A stretch of 64,000 nt of DNA from Owenia fusiformis (Eukaryota > Annelida > Polychaeta > Sabellida > Oweniidae): assembly GCA_903813345.2 (NCBI GenBank), contig CAIIXF020000003.1, positions 4,985,815 to 5,049,814 on the forward strand. The letters are read 5' to 3'. The position numbers and the translations under genes are program-made. Under the pieces are notes generated by a model. It did no database searches. It saw nothing but the letters and a program-made list of their open reading frames with translations, and had not been told where the DNA came from. Shown one piece after another: positions 9,716-23,200 of this stretch (positions are counted from its first letter, which is position 1; the number at the start of each line of letters is the position of its first letter).

Positions 9716-11102
9716 TTAAAAATCCTATGCTAAAAGAGTTAATCTCAAAGAGTTCTAAAACTCGTGGAAACAGTGCTCCACAGTAGCATTACAGTTTATT
9801 TTAGTTTAATGATGGTTCGTTGTAATTCAAATACTTCTACATTTTTTAATTTAAGGATATATATTTTATCACAATTAGCAAAATTATACATCTAATAAAT
9901 AGTTGAAAATATAAAAGCATCAAGTAAATTTTAAACGATCAAAATAAGTTTTAAATGTAATGTGAATAAATTAACAAGACACAGAGTGAACAGAATCGCA
10001 CCCTTGAATAGAATATAGACGGTTTACAGGACAGAAAGTCCAAAATTGCCACCTTAAAATTTACCTTAGAATGCCCAAAAACTAACCTGTTGTAAACTTT
10101 CATAAGTAGAAACGTTAACATAGTTGACAATTTCAGATGAATCCCTGTAACTGTTTGGCTTGAAACCTGTAGACAAGCCTCAACAGACAAGATTTTAGGA
10201 CAGAAAATCCAAAATGGCCATCTTATCATTTACCCAGAATGCCCAAAAACTTATCAGTTTTGAACTGTTATACCTAGATACATCCCTGAAAATTTCAGAT
10301 GAATCCCTAAAACGGTTTGGCTTGAAACCTGTAGACAAGCCTCGACAGACAAGATTTTAGGATGGAAAATCCAAAATGGCATCTTAACATTTACCCAGAA
10401 TGCCCCAAACCTAATCACTTGTAATCTTTCAAAGGTAGAAACATCACTGAAAATTTCAGATGAATCACTCAAACAGTTTGGATGAAAATCTGTAGACAAG
10501 TCTCAACAGACAGGATTTTAGGAAGAAAATCAAAAATGGCCACCCTAAGAGTTACCCAGAATGACACAAAACTAATTATTTGTAAACTTTTGTAGGTAAA
10601 AACATCCCTGAAAATTTTAGATGAACTGCTCAAATGATTTGGCTGGAAACCTGTAGACAAGATTAATTGGGACACCCATCTGCCCGCCCGCCCGGCAAAC
10701 TGATCACAATATAGCACCCAAGTGTGCAATAAGAAAATCGTCCATTTCTAATGAAATTTCTCTACAAAATGATGTAATGTGGCAATGTTCTACTATTAAA
10801 ACAACATGTTGGTCTGTTTACTTTTTCGCAAATTAAGATCTGTGGCACTCCACTGGTTTTCAATTGAATGCTAAATTCATCGTTTGAAAATCTATTTCAG
10901 AAGAGAATCTTACTAATGTATCCAAAACGGCCATCTTTTGAAATGTGGATATTCTTTTCTCATATTGTTTACACTTGTGTATTTGTTTAATTCTTCACTT
11001 CTTTTATTTGAGGTTGGTCTGTAAAAAGGGTGCACCTTGACCTCATTTCAAAGTATTCACTTATTCAAGATTCTAAACTTTGAATATGACATATTCCCAT
11101 TC
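9716..11102. repeat. Diverged tandem-repeat element (family B) downstream of TBC1D32
   Basis: From about 10020 to 10700 it holds about five diverged units of about 155 bp sharing CAGACAAGATTTTAGGA, a ..AAATCCAAAATGGCC.. stretch and GAAACATCCCTGAAAATTTC. It ends near CTGCCCGCCCGCCCGG at 10680. The same units recur at 20340-21250. Tandem cores with low-complexity ends again suggest a Helentron-associated family. No gene is visible here other than the TBC1D32 3' untranslated region near 11100. Confidence 0.5.
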
Positions 11103-11216
11103 CTATGGTTGCGTTATATTAAGCATTTCTGGCAGTATTGTCTTTCTGAACTTCTGTTGAAGCTGGTATATGAAATCCAAGTGTGCTCCAAGCCTGAATC
11201 CCTTGATTGACTCTTC
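11103..11216 (-). CDS. TBC1D32: TBC1D32 last exon
   Basis: Acceptor TCTACTTTCAG. Encodes [20 protein letters not shown] and ends [10 protein letters not shown] then TAG at 11105-11103. It parallels the vertebrate EEALHGFRVSDYFEYME C-terminus. Confidence 0.9.
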   Translation of the reverse strand, partial: EESIKGFRLGAHLDFIYQLQQKFRKTILPEMLNITQP

Positions 11217-14200
11217 CTGAAAGTAGAATGACACAAGGCATTAACATGACAAAATGTCACCACCTAGTTGCTCACAATATAATGAGTTCAATCTTAAAGG
11301 GGTATTCCTTGCCAGACCATCTCTCTCCTAATATGGTAGCTATAACCATAAACATACTTTGCAAGTTTATCAAAAAACAGAAAAATGTTTTGAAATGGTC
11401 AATATTGATCACTTAAAAATGTAGTGCTCAATTCCAGTAGGCTGCCATCTTTTAAAATTTCACTCAGGAAGTGATATCATCGACTCTCAACTTTGCATAT
11501 AACATTAGGTAAGGAGCTATTAGAATTACTAAACCAGCTGAATATTTTTTCAATTTGGTCTATGATTAAAATCCTTTTGATGATCTCTTCTTTAGTTCTA
11601 AGTTCACAACTCCTGATAATATTTTTACACCGAAGATAAGGGCTTCTTGTTTACAAGTGATTTTGTACTTCTTTCCTATACTGTAATAGACAAGGTTATA
11701 ACAGGTGAGAGTCGATGACATCACTTCCTGAAAGAAATCTGAAAAGATGGCAGCTTACTAGGAATGAGTACTACATTTTTAAATTATCAATATTGACCAT
11801 ATGAAAACATTTTCCCGTGTTTTGCTAAATATGTGAAGTATATATATGATTGTAGCTACCATATCAGGAGAGAAATAGTCTGGCAAGGAATGTTCCTTTA
11901 AGTCAGATTTGAATTTCTGAGAAAGTGTAGATGATAAAGAAAAAATAAATTGGTCAATTTGAAAAAAGACCTTTTTTGAACATAAGAAGGTCATTGAAGG
12001 TGAAATCTCAAATCTATAGTCAGATTTGAACTTCTGATAATTTGCAGATGATTTTGAAAAAGAAATCTGTCAATTTGAAGCAAGTTGAAAAACAACATTT
12101 TTGACCTTTTTTGACCTTGAGAAGGTCATTTTTGGTCAAATCAAATCTAAAGTCAGATTTGAACCTCTGATAACTTGTAGATGATTTTGAAAAAAAAGAT
12201 TGGTCGATTTGAAGCAAGTTGAAAAAATACCTTTTTGACTTTTTTTTACCTTGAAAAGGTCATTGTAGGTCAAATCTTTTTTTGACCTTGAGAATGTCAT
12301 TGAATGTCAAAACTATAGACAGATTTGAACCTTTGAGAACTTGTAGATGATTTTGAAATTTTTTTTTGTCAATTTGAAGCAAGTTGAAAAATGACCTTTT
12401 TGACCTCTTTTGATCTTGAGAAGGTCATTGAAGATCAAATCTCAAATCTTAAGTCAGATTTAAACATCTGATAACTTGTAGATGATTTTGAAAAAAAAGA
12501 TTGGTCAATTTGATGCAAGTTGAAGAGACCTTTTTGACCTTTTTTGACCTTGAAAAGGTCATTGAAGGTCAAATCTTAAATATAAAGTCAGATTTGAATT
12601 TCTGTCAGTCTAAACAGTATTTGTTAAGTTATTGGAAGTTGTAAGAATTTGTTACAGACGCCAACCGCCAACCACCATCCGCCAACCACCACACCGTCAA
12701 AAAAACGGAGACTATAACAATATGTCACCACTTTTTGGTTATGACATATAATACCACACCTAGAGCATCATACAGAGATAAAGCATATACATTATCATAT
12801 TTATGAGCTTTATTGTACATGTACAACCATAATGTTGACATGCCTGAATAGTTGTTATGTCATGTTTGAATCCGATCTTCGTATTGACATGCCTGAATAG
12901 TTGTTATGTCATGTTTGAATCCGATCTTCGTATTGACATGCCTGAATAGTTGTTATGTCATGTTTGAATCCGATCTTCGTATTGACATGCCTGAATAGTT
13001 GTTATGTCATGTTTGAATCCGATCTTCGTATTGACATGCCTGAATAGTTGTTATGTCATGTTTGAATCCGATCTTCGTATTGACATGCCTGAATAGTTGT
13101 TATGTCATGTTTGAATCCGATCTTCGTATTGACATGCCTGAATAGTTGTTATGTCATGTTTGAATCCGATCTTCGTATTGACATGCCTGAATAGTTGTTA
13201 TGTCATGTTTGAATCCGATCTTCGTATTGACATGCCTGAATAGTTGTTATGTCATGTTTGAATCCGATCTTCGTATTGACATGCCTGAATAGTTGTTATG
13301 TAATGTTTGAATCCGATCTTCGTATTGACATGCCTGAATAATTGTTATTCTGTCATCAGATCTTCATGTTGACATGCCTGTGCCATAATGATGATGTTAA
13401 GTAGGGTGATATAACTGCATATAATATAAAGGTTACCTTTAGAAACACAGCAAGATCTCCATCTTGCTGATGTTGGAGAATGTCCCTCTGAAGGTATTTG
13501 AGAAGAGCAACACATGTGTACACCTGGTAATCAACTCCTCTAAGTATACATACACACACATAGTGGCATATATCCAACCAGTCAAGGTAATTCCAGAAAC
13601 ATTGCTGAAGCCAGTGATAGCAGATCTACAACAGAAATAAACATGTATCTTAGCTTTCTAACTATGTTAATCTATGTTAATAGCATGTTCATCCACATAT
13701 AGAAAAATCAAATTCTCAGTCTCTTTTACTGACTCTTTCTGTGCTACATGAGGCCAAAGAACATCACTATCACTGAAACATGTTCAATTAATACAGTGTT
13801 ATATATAAATGCTACAAAATGTTACAAAGTGCTAAAACACCTGACCCCTTATGATTAGGTTTACACATATTTTAATGCATTCAAGATAAATAAATGCATA
13901 CTTATTCTGAAAGGTAATAGATTAACCTATGTAAAACTGAAGTCAGAATGAAAAAAGCTTCTCTGGTTGCAAAGTAATTGCAAAATATATCTTGGACCCC
14001 AAAAACCTTTAGAGGGTGTAAAAAACAAAAACCATTTAAGGGTTAAATACATTTTGAGGTACTAAATTACTAGGAGCACATCCTAGATTTAATGGATGTA
14101 ATTGCACATTGTCACATTTCACATTTTTTCAAAATATTGGCCTTTGCATGTTATGCACTTTCCCGGTGCACTTTTTTTGCCATTCATGTTTGGAGTTGTC

Positions 14201-17200
14201 ATCCAGGGTCAAGTTATCACTTTTGAATCTCTTCTGCCACCTCATAATTGAAGTTCTATCTGGTATATACTCCTTTTATACTTTCTTCATGGTAGCATCA
14301 GTTTTGCGTGGCTGTGAGTCCAAGTGAAGTATGAAACTGGGCCACCAAACGCAAGCTCTTCTGTTATCGGGTTTGAAAATTGAGGCCATTTTTTCAATTT
14401 CTTGACTGTGACTGAATTTGAATTTGTGACTATTTGGCTGTGGAACTGTGGAATTATGACATCACAGTGCTAAATGTCATTATTTGTACTCGGTGAACAT
14501 CATGCTGAATAACTTAACAATTTTCCAAACATTCTGATCATTTAAAAGAAAGAAATATTAATAAAATAACACTTTGGAGCTTTTCATGATTAGAAAAATT
14601 GGTACCTGCCCCGCCCACCCCTACCCTCGTGTTGGTATAGCAACCATTTCAAGACTTAATATTAATGTATGATGCTAAAACTCCAGGATATAACAGATAA
14701 AACTTCAATTGTTATATACACAAAATTTCAGCTGAATTGAAGAATATTAAAGAAAGTTAGAGCATATAGTGCCTTACTTCTGGGACAACCCTCGTATAAA
14801 TCAGTACAGTATACAATCTACAAAAATAACTTAAACTATAACTAAACTACAAACTCCAAAAATTATGAAATATATGGGCCAATTTACAATAATTGATATT
14901 TTGAAAATCTGGTGTTGTACTAGAGACTGCGACATATATGTTGATTTTATGGACATGCAATGTGCTAATTTTTGTTGACCAGACTGTAAGCAATCATTCC
15001 CACAAGTTTAAAAAATATCACTTTAATGATGGATATTTAGACAATTAAGAAATATTTTATTTTTTGGCAAATATAAACTCTGATTTCTTAACCTAAAATG
15101 TATCGATTGCGTTGATATTTTTGAGCATGTTAATAAAATGTATGTGCTACCAACTCTTGAAAGTGGGATGTCGACAGGGTGGGCCAAAAAAAAAAGCCAC
15201 TTTATTTTCAAAATGCTATAACTTTTTTAATTTTTGATACAAAATCATAATTTGCATACCAAATGAAACTTGAGGTTGTTATCTAGCCATGGATCATGAA
15301 TTATACACTTTTACTTGAATAAAATATGTCACCAGCGTCTCACTTAAACATGTGGTGTGCCATGAGAAATAAGCATAATTTTCAAAATGTTCCTGAACTG
15401 ATACGGCCTGATGATCACCAAGCTAATAGCCCTTATGCAAACCCCAGTGAGTATAGGTTATGGGAAGGTCTGCAGGAGATTGTATGAAGGCACCCAATCT
15501 AGAAAATTGCTCAACTAAAGCTGGCAATCAAGACAGGTTGAAAAAAACTTAGCTAACCTTTCATTGATACTGCTTTATTAGCAAGACGAGTAAAACTAAA
15601 ATATATCATTAAATAGGGTGGCGGACCAATGGAACTCCTCTTTTAGATCAAATATAATCCAAGTTGAAGGACTTGTTACACTATATTATCACTAAGAACC
15701 CCTGGCACTTTTTAACAGCAAAATTAGGGGTATGTAGGTTGGAAAATAAAAAAGTTGTAGTGTCTTGAAAAAAAGTGGCGTTTTTTTTTGGCCCACCCTG
15801 TATATATGTGATATGTCTATGATATATGTTGCTTGCACATCTTTCTAAATCATTGTAAGTGTCAGAATACTTTTATATAGATTCCAATGAAAATGATTGC
15901 ATCCGTTGCAATTTTTAATACTTCACATGCAATATGAGCAACATGCCTAAGTCAGCTTTTAGTAGGGGTGTGGGTACACATTAAAAAAATGTTCCATGCT
16001 ATACCAACACCTGGGACGACCCTTAAAATTCAGAGGGTGGTAGACAAAAAAAAGTTGAGTCCAAAATTTTTTAAATAATGCCCAGAATTAAAAACAATGC
16101 CCGATAATTTCAGTTTTCTATCTAAATTGTCCCAATTTATGTGGAGAGGAGCAGATTTTGGGTCCAAAAATTAAAAATAGAAAGAATATCGTTCAAGATC
16201 GCACGAGCCTCCAACCCCCTCCCCCCATAACACACACACACACAGCCTGGCTATGGGCCTGAGTAATAAAGACCTTAGACAAAAATGTGCCTGTGTGTTA
16301 TTTGGAAAAAGAAATAACTCCAGTAACTTAAAATCATGATGGTCATTTCGAAAAAGCTCTGGAGAATAGACGTAATCAAAAGCTACGAAAAACAAATTCT
16401 TCACTAAATTGGTTGGATTATAGGTTTGTGCAGTAACATATTTCTCCTACTAACAAGAATGACCAGAATAGTGGAACCAATTCTAAAAATTCTTAAAAAT
16501 TCTAAATTCTTAAAAGATACTTCTGGTGGAATGCGCATCGATTTCTTGACGAAAACTAAGAGTTGACTTCATCATCTAGCTTAGACACGTTTTATTTTGC
16601 TTGTACAGTACTAGGTATTTATTTTTAGTAAGCAAAGGGTAACAGTTAAAAATAGAAAATGGAATTTCATTGCTTCACAAAAACTGTTGTAGAATCGAAC
16701 GTTTTGACAACACAAATATGATATTTCAGGATGTCAAAATCCACCTCATTGATCACTTACCGAGTAAAAAGTTAGAAACTCTTAAAACCTCTCCTCATCA
16801 ATCCTTCTCTTTTACATTTCTTCGTAGGAGGGGAAGAAATAATATTAAATACGATTGGCCAAAATCAAGAGATGTTGCATGTGTTACCAAAGAAATTCAT
16901 TGTTTGCCAGATAGACATAATCACTTGGTGTGTACCAAATTAAGCGTGACAGTTGAACACTTTTGACACAGTTCAAAATAATTTGCGGCAAATAATTTCA
17001 AACGATAACATTGACTCTATTTACATTTTTATTTTTACAATGGTCCTTTTTCCATATAGCTTTGAAATCTTGTTTAAGTCTCGTTTTTAATGAGATTTTA
17101 GGAGATCTGCATTTTTAACCATTAAAGACTAACATTTTCTTCTATTTGATGCCATATTTGAATTCTGTGTGTAATTTTCTATCAAAACAACTAAAAAAGG

Positions 17201-20200
17201 TTGGGCTAAATCCCCACTGACACAATGCTGAAAAACCTTTAAAAGTTCATTTACTCTTACGTACACGGATCACAATTTTTATGTGAAATCACAATCCATG
17301 TGTCAATAAGATCATATAGTTACATTTCAATGGAGTTGATCCAAATGGAGTATTTCTTAAATCAAGAAATTAAGTGACTCTGGCAATACATTTACATGTT
17401 ACATTCTACCCCTACCCTAGCCCTACCAATACCCATGATGCCATCTATTTTTCATTTATATGGAAAAAGGTCAATTTAATACTTATATCCAAGGAAACAT
17501 GTTTATTGTTTGTTTGACACACACAAATGTGATAAATAATATTTATTTGAAATAAAACCAGACTTATGGAACAATTAACGAAAATATGTTAATTTTTTAT
17601 TCCTTTGAAAATTGCTCAGGTTACGAAATGCCAATATAGTCCTAATGATGCCGCTTACGTTTTTATAAATATAATGTGTTTCCTCTGCAATTCAAGAAAA
17701 AAACACCGCCATATGAATATTTTAATTTTCGAATTTTGTAATTTTTGAAATACAAAAGTTCAATAAGTACTGATAAAAATGCTGTAACTTTTTTATTTTT
17801 TCATATATCTTACTAATCTTTCTAGTGTGCATTGTTGAGTATTATACTGATGTCCTGTGACAATTACAGGACTGTTCTCCAACAGGAAGGTGGTGCTGGG
17901 TTGAGCCAAAAGTGGTTAGTGGTGGACCAGGTATGTCTGCACAAAAAAAGTCTCAAAATGACCAACTTAAAATGTGAATATTGCTCCTCAGTCAATTGCT
18001 TGAGCACCAACATGTCACACATCAATGTCATCTCTAATTTATTATGAGTTACATTGTGCAACACTTGAATCAGTCATGTCTGCAATTTTCCTGACGTGAA
18101 TTCATTCAATATTTCTTTTATTGTATTAATCTTACTAGGGAAAGTTACAGCTTTTGATCACCCGTGTCTGGGTTCATCTTCAACTGACTTTCTCCCTCTT
18201 TGAATAGTGGTACCAACGATATATGGCAGGGGTAGATATAGTGTCCTTTCCATAAACTTCATGAATATCCTTTATTGTATCCTGATTTGATTTACCCTAG
18301 GAGTATATAGAACTTGTTGCTGCTTCTAATTTGATGCTGAATATTATTGATATTCTGTTCAGCAGTCATGTTGTTGATGACATAATTTCTGCTGAATTTG
18401 TGTGATGTAATTTCTCCATGAAGTCATCCGATCTTAAATTGCTCTCTGATATTAGCTCACCGTGATAATGGATTCAAAAATAAAATTATGTATGAAAATA
18501 TTCAAATTTTAACTCATTTATATGGAAAAAAATTTGTGCAGACCTGTACCATGACAAACCACCTTAGGCTCCACCCAGTACCAACTTCCTGTTAGAGTAC
18601 ATTCTTGTAACTAACTCTCACAGTACATCAGTACAATACTCAACAATGAACAGTAGAAAAGTCAGTCAGAAATATAAAAAATCAAAAAGTAACAGCATTT
18701 TTATCAGTACTTATTGAACGCCCTGTATCAATTATCATAAATTGGCCCATATACAGCATGACAAATGCAAAAAATTTAAGTCATTAGTCAGAGTAAAAAA
18801 CAGCATAAGAAAAAGTAAAAATATTAGTGTGATGTATCATTGACACAATATTCATCCAATTTTTTTGAACGAGTGATAGATGAATTTTGCTAAATGTAAA
18901 ACTACATAAGAATTTTTATGTGACATGAGCTGTTTAAATATAACATCATGCCTGCATACAGAAGAAAATTGCTACTATAAAACAACCATTTCTTTCTCCC
19001 GTATTTTTTCTAAAAACTCATAAGAAATTGTTGTTCATTTTCCAAAGTGTTACAAACATTCATCTATTTATGATTCTGATGTAAATTAGTTATCAATCAT
19101 TTTACTTGACCATGTGCCTTAAAAAACAAATTGATCACTTAGTTTTAATTTTACTCAAATTTCAATTATCTGGCTGAGAGATTAAATACCTGAGAAGGAG
19201 CAAATCCAGACATTCTAAAGGCACTGTAGACCAAAGGTAGCTCAGCCTGTAGCACTAGTTCTACATTGTGCCCTGTGCTGGACAAGAGGGGAGATATACC
19301 ACTCTCCATCAGACCAGGAGGCAAGTGCATCTGCAATAAAAAAATATATTGATATTTCCACAAAAACCTAATATTCTTGGATGCAAACAATTACTTATGA
19401 CAAAAATGGCAAAGTTGAGAAAAATAGGCTAATATTAGACAATGACATGCTATTATTTGATATAAAAAAGAATGTGTTTCATCATCTTGTTGTATGACAG
19501 TATGAGAGAAGTAAAAACTAATTTGATGGTACTTCCTAATATGATTATAACCTTATTGTAATGGTATATTTCTTGTTTTTTTAATGATCAGATCTGATCA
19601 TACTTTTCAGACATTTTTCATAGTGTGGATAGAAGATAAACTTTACAATATCTAGCAGTTTTTCTGATGCTTAAGTAAACTATTTGAGCAGCAAAATTCA
19701 ATGAGTTGATGATTGAGACAATACAGACAAGATATTACATGGAAGCAGACTTACTGAACAATAAAGCCGAGGCACCCAGAGATAGCCTGATGAGGCAAGA
19801 CAGGAAAACCTGTAGAGAAACTTCCACGTTCTCTCCACATGTCCATTCATCATGAGAAATATAGTAGCAGCAAACCAATCAAAGCCAACATACTCTCCCT
19901 GCATAGTGCCTCGGACAAGTTAAGCAAAAATTCACATAGAATTCTACATTTTGAATTTGGTAGGTCAATGTTCATAAAATAAAAGTCTTTAACATTGTTT
20001 TGACATCATCACACGTTAACTATCTGATCAGATCAAATTGGTTCAAAAACATTTCTTTAATGAAAAAATTGAATTTTATTCTAGAATACACCAACACTAC
20101 TTAGTTACTTAATATACAAGTATAATTCATTCATTTTTGGAGCATCCTTTACATGGTGGTCTTTGTCCATGAGTGTATTTTGCCACAAAATAGACATTAA

Positions 20201-23200
20201 ATAATGTTTTAGGTCTCTAATTTAAGAACATTAATTTCCTCAAATTGTTGAGACGAATCATTGCATAGAAGTAACCAAAAGCCTCAAAAATCAAGAAATA
20301 TGTCCTGTTGAAAAACCCTATTTTTTATTACTAGTCTTGGAACCTTTAAATCTTGTCTATCAATGCTTGTTTACAGGTTTCCAGGCAAACCTTTTCATGG
20401 ATTCATCTGAAATTTTCAGGAATGTTTCTATGTATGAAAGTTTACAACTGATTGGATTTGGGAAGTCTGGGTGGTCTGTGTTATGGCAGTCTGTATAGGG
20501 TGGCCATTTTGGATTTTCCGACCAGAAAACTGTATTCTACTCAAGGGTGCGATTCTGTTCACTCTTTGTCTGTAATGGTTGTGTGCCTGACATTTATTGT
20601 CACATATCCTTCACCTTCCTATCAGTTATTAAGTTTGTATGCCTTGCATTTCTAACATTTAATGCTACACATAATCAGTGTTAAGGTCATGTGTCATTTC
20701 TGCATATCAATCTTTAAGGCTGTGTGTCCATTTAAAATTAGTGAGTATGTGACATTAGTTTCAGCAAACTTGAAACCAATCTATTAAACGGCTTGGCTTG
20801 AAACATGTAGACAAGACTTTATAGTTATACACAAGATTTTAGGATGGAAAATCAAAAATGGCCGCCTTTATACTTTACAGACACGATTTAAGGATGGAAA
20901 GCCACCTTAACATTTATCTAGAGTGTCCTAATCCAATAAGTTTGAGATTTCTATATATAATGGCCACCTTAATATTTATCCAAAATTACCATTAACTAAT
21001 CATTTCTAGATTGACATAAAAAGAAACATCCCTGAAAATTTGAAATTAATCCATGAAATGGTTTATCTGAAAATGTGTAGACAAGAATTTACAGACGGGA
21101 TTTTGGGACGGAAAACCAAACTTGCAACTATAACAATTTACCACAAATGTTAAAAAACCAATCACTTCCAAGATTTTATATGTAATAAAACATCCATGAA
21201 CATTTGAAATTGATCCGTCAAATAGTACGCCTAAAAATGTGTATGCAAATTAAAGAAAGTATTTTTGCTGATGTTTTTGAAAACCATTTACAATTGCCAA
21301 TAAGTACTCTTAAAAATGATAGGTATAAAACTCTCCTGGTATCTCTTAACTTTTTCCAGATGTAGATTGACATAGCGTTATGCATTTCTAAAAAATTTCA
21401 GTAGCAATATTTTCAATCCATTTCAGTTTGACTGCATTTGTTTTGGAAATATTATTGTAGTTATATCAAACTGAAGGATTAAAAATGTGAACAAAACAAA
21501 TAGAAGTCATGATTCAATGCTGTGCTTGGGCGAACATACAGACAGACAGATGCCACATGTCTGCTAATAAACCATGATGGTGATATAAGTGTGACAGAAA
21601 AGGATACGGAGTGGAGAGTCAACATGTTTCTGCTGCTGTTTCAAAAAGTATCCAGTCTGTTTCATTATCTGTGAGAGATTCTCTGCTGCCTCAGCACTAG
21701 ATGTCAGCACCTGCAATTTTTTACATATCCCATAATACAATATAAATGTTAGTCATACCCAAATACATGGTTAAATAACAAAAACATTGTAACTCAAAAA
21801 TTATTTTATCATTAAGTAGTATTTTGAATGAAGTATTTCAATGCCTATGATTTAGAATACCTTGAAACGTTTGGGAATTCCTGGCTTACCTTGAGGTGCA
21901 TGCCATATCTGACTGCCATTCTTACACCAAGGTCTTTGATAGAGGAGAGTTTGTAGGATTTCAACTGGGCATCCGTGCCTATATGAACAAGAAACAAGAA
22001 TCTAATTAGATTAGATTATATAGATGTAACATGAAATGAGAAGATATTTTAGTTTTAGAATTTGATAAATTGACCAATGATCCATCTGTTGAAAATTCTA
22101 ACAAAGATCTAACATTTTATAAATTTCAAATGTAAATCAATTAACTGTATTTGGTATTTGAGCAATCTAACACAATCACAACTCAAAAATGAATATTACA
22201 CTATCCCATATCATATTATCCTATATTCCTTTGTCCTATATTTGTTACATTATCCCATACTTCATTGTTTTATATTACAATATTTTATATTACATTATCC
22301 CACACTTCATTGTTTTATATTACAATATTTTATATTATATTATCCCATACTTCATTGTTTATATTACAATATTTTATATTACATTATTCCATACTTCATT
22401 GTTTTATATTACAATATTTTATATTACATTATCCCATACTTCATTGTTTTACATTACAATCTTTTATATTACATTATCCCATACGTCATTGTTTATATTA
22501 TAATATTTCATATTACATTATCCCACACTTCATTGTTTTATATTACAATATTTTATATTACATTATCCCATACGTCATTGTTTATATTATAATATTTTAT
22601 ATTATATTATCCCATACTTCATTGTTTATATTACAATATTTTATATTACATTATCCCAATTTACTTCATTGTTTTATATTACAATATTTTATATTACATT
22701 ATCCCATATAGCTTCATTGTTTTATATTACAATATTTTATATTACATTACATTATCCAATATTTTTATGACCTATATTACATTATCCCATACTTCATAAT
22801 ACTTCATTGTCATATATTACAATACATTATACCATATTTCTGTCCTATACCTGGAGTCCCCATTGCCCATATTACTTTGTCCTATATTTCGTATTACTTT
22901 ATCCCATATTTCTATGCTCTATATAACATTATCCCATACTTCATGTACTTCATTGTCATATATTACAATATTTCATATTACATTTTACCATATCTCTGTC
23001 CTATACCTGGAGTCCCCATTGCCCATATTACTTTGTCCTATATTTCATATTACTTTATCCCATACGCGTGAAATAAAGAGAAATCGTACCTTCGACGTTT
23101 CGACATTTTGTTACCAAACGAACCGTTACATTATACCATATTTCTGTCCTATACCTGGAGTCCCCATTGCCCATATTACTTTGTCCTATATTTCGTATTA

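Noticed and set aside
16200-16250. Possible regulatory CA-repeat
   Set aside because: Only a short (CA)n tract of about 16 bp with no further signal.
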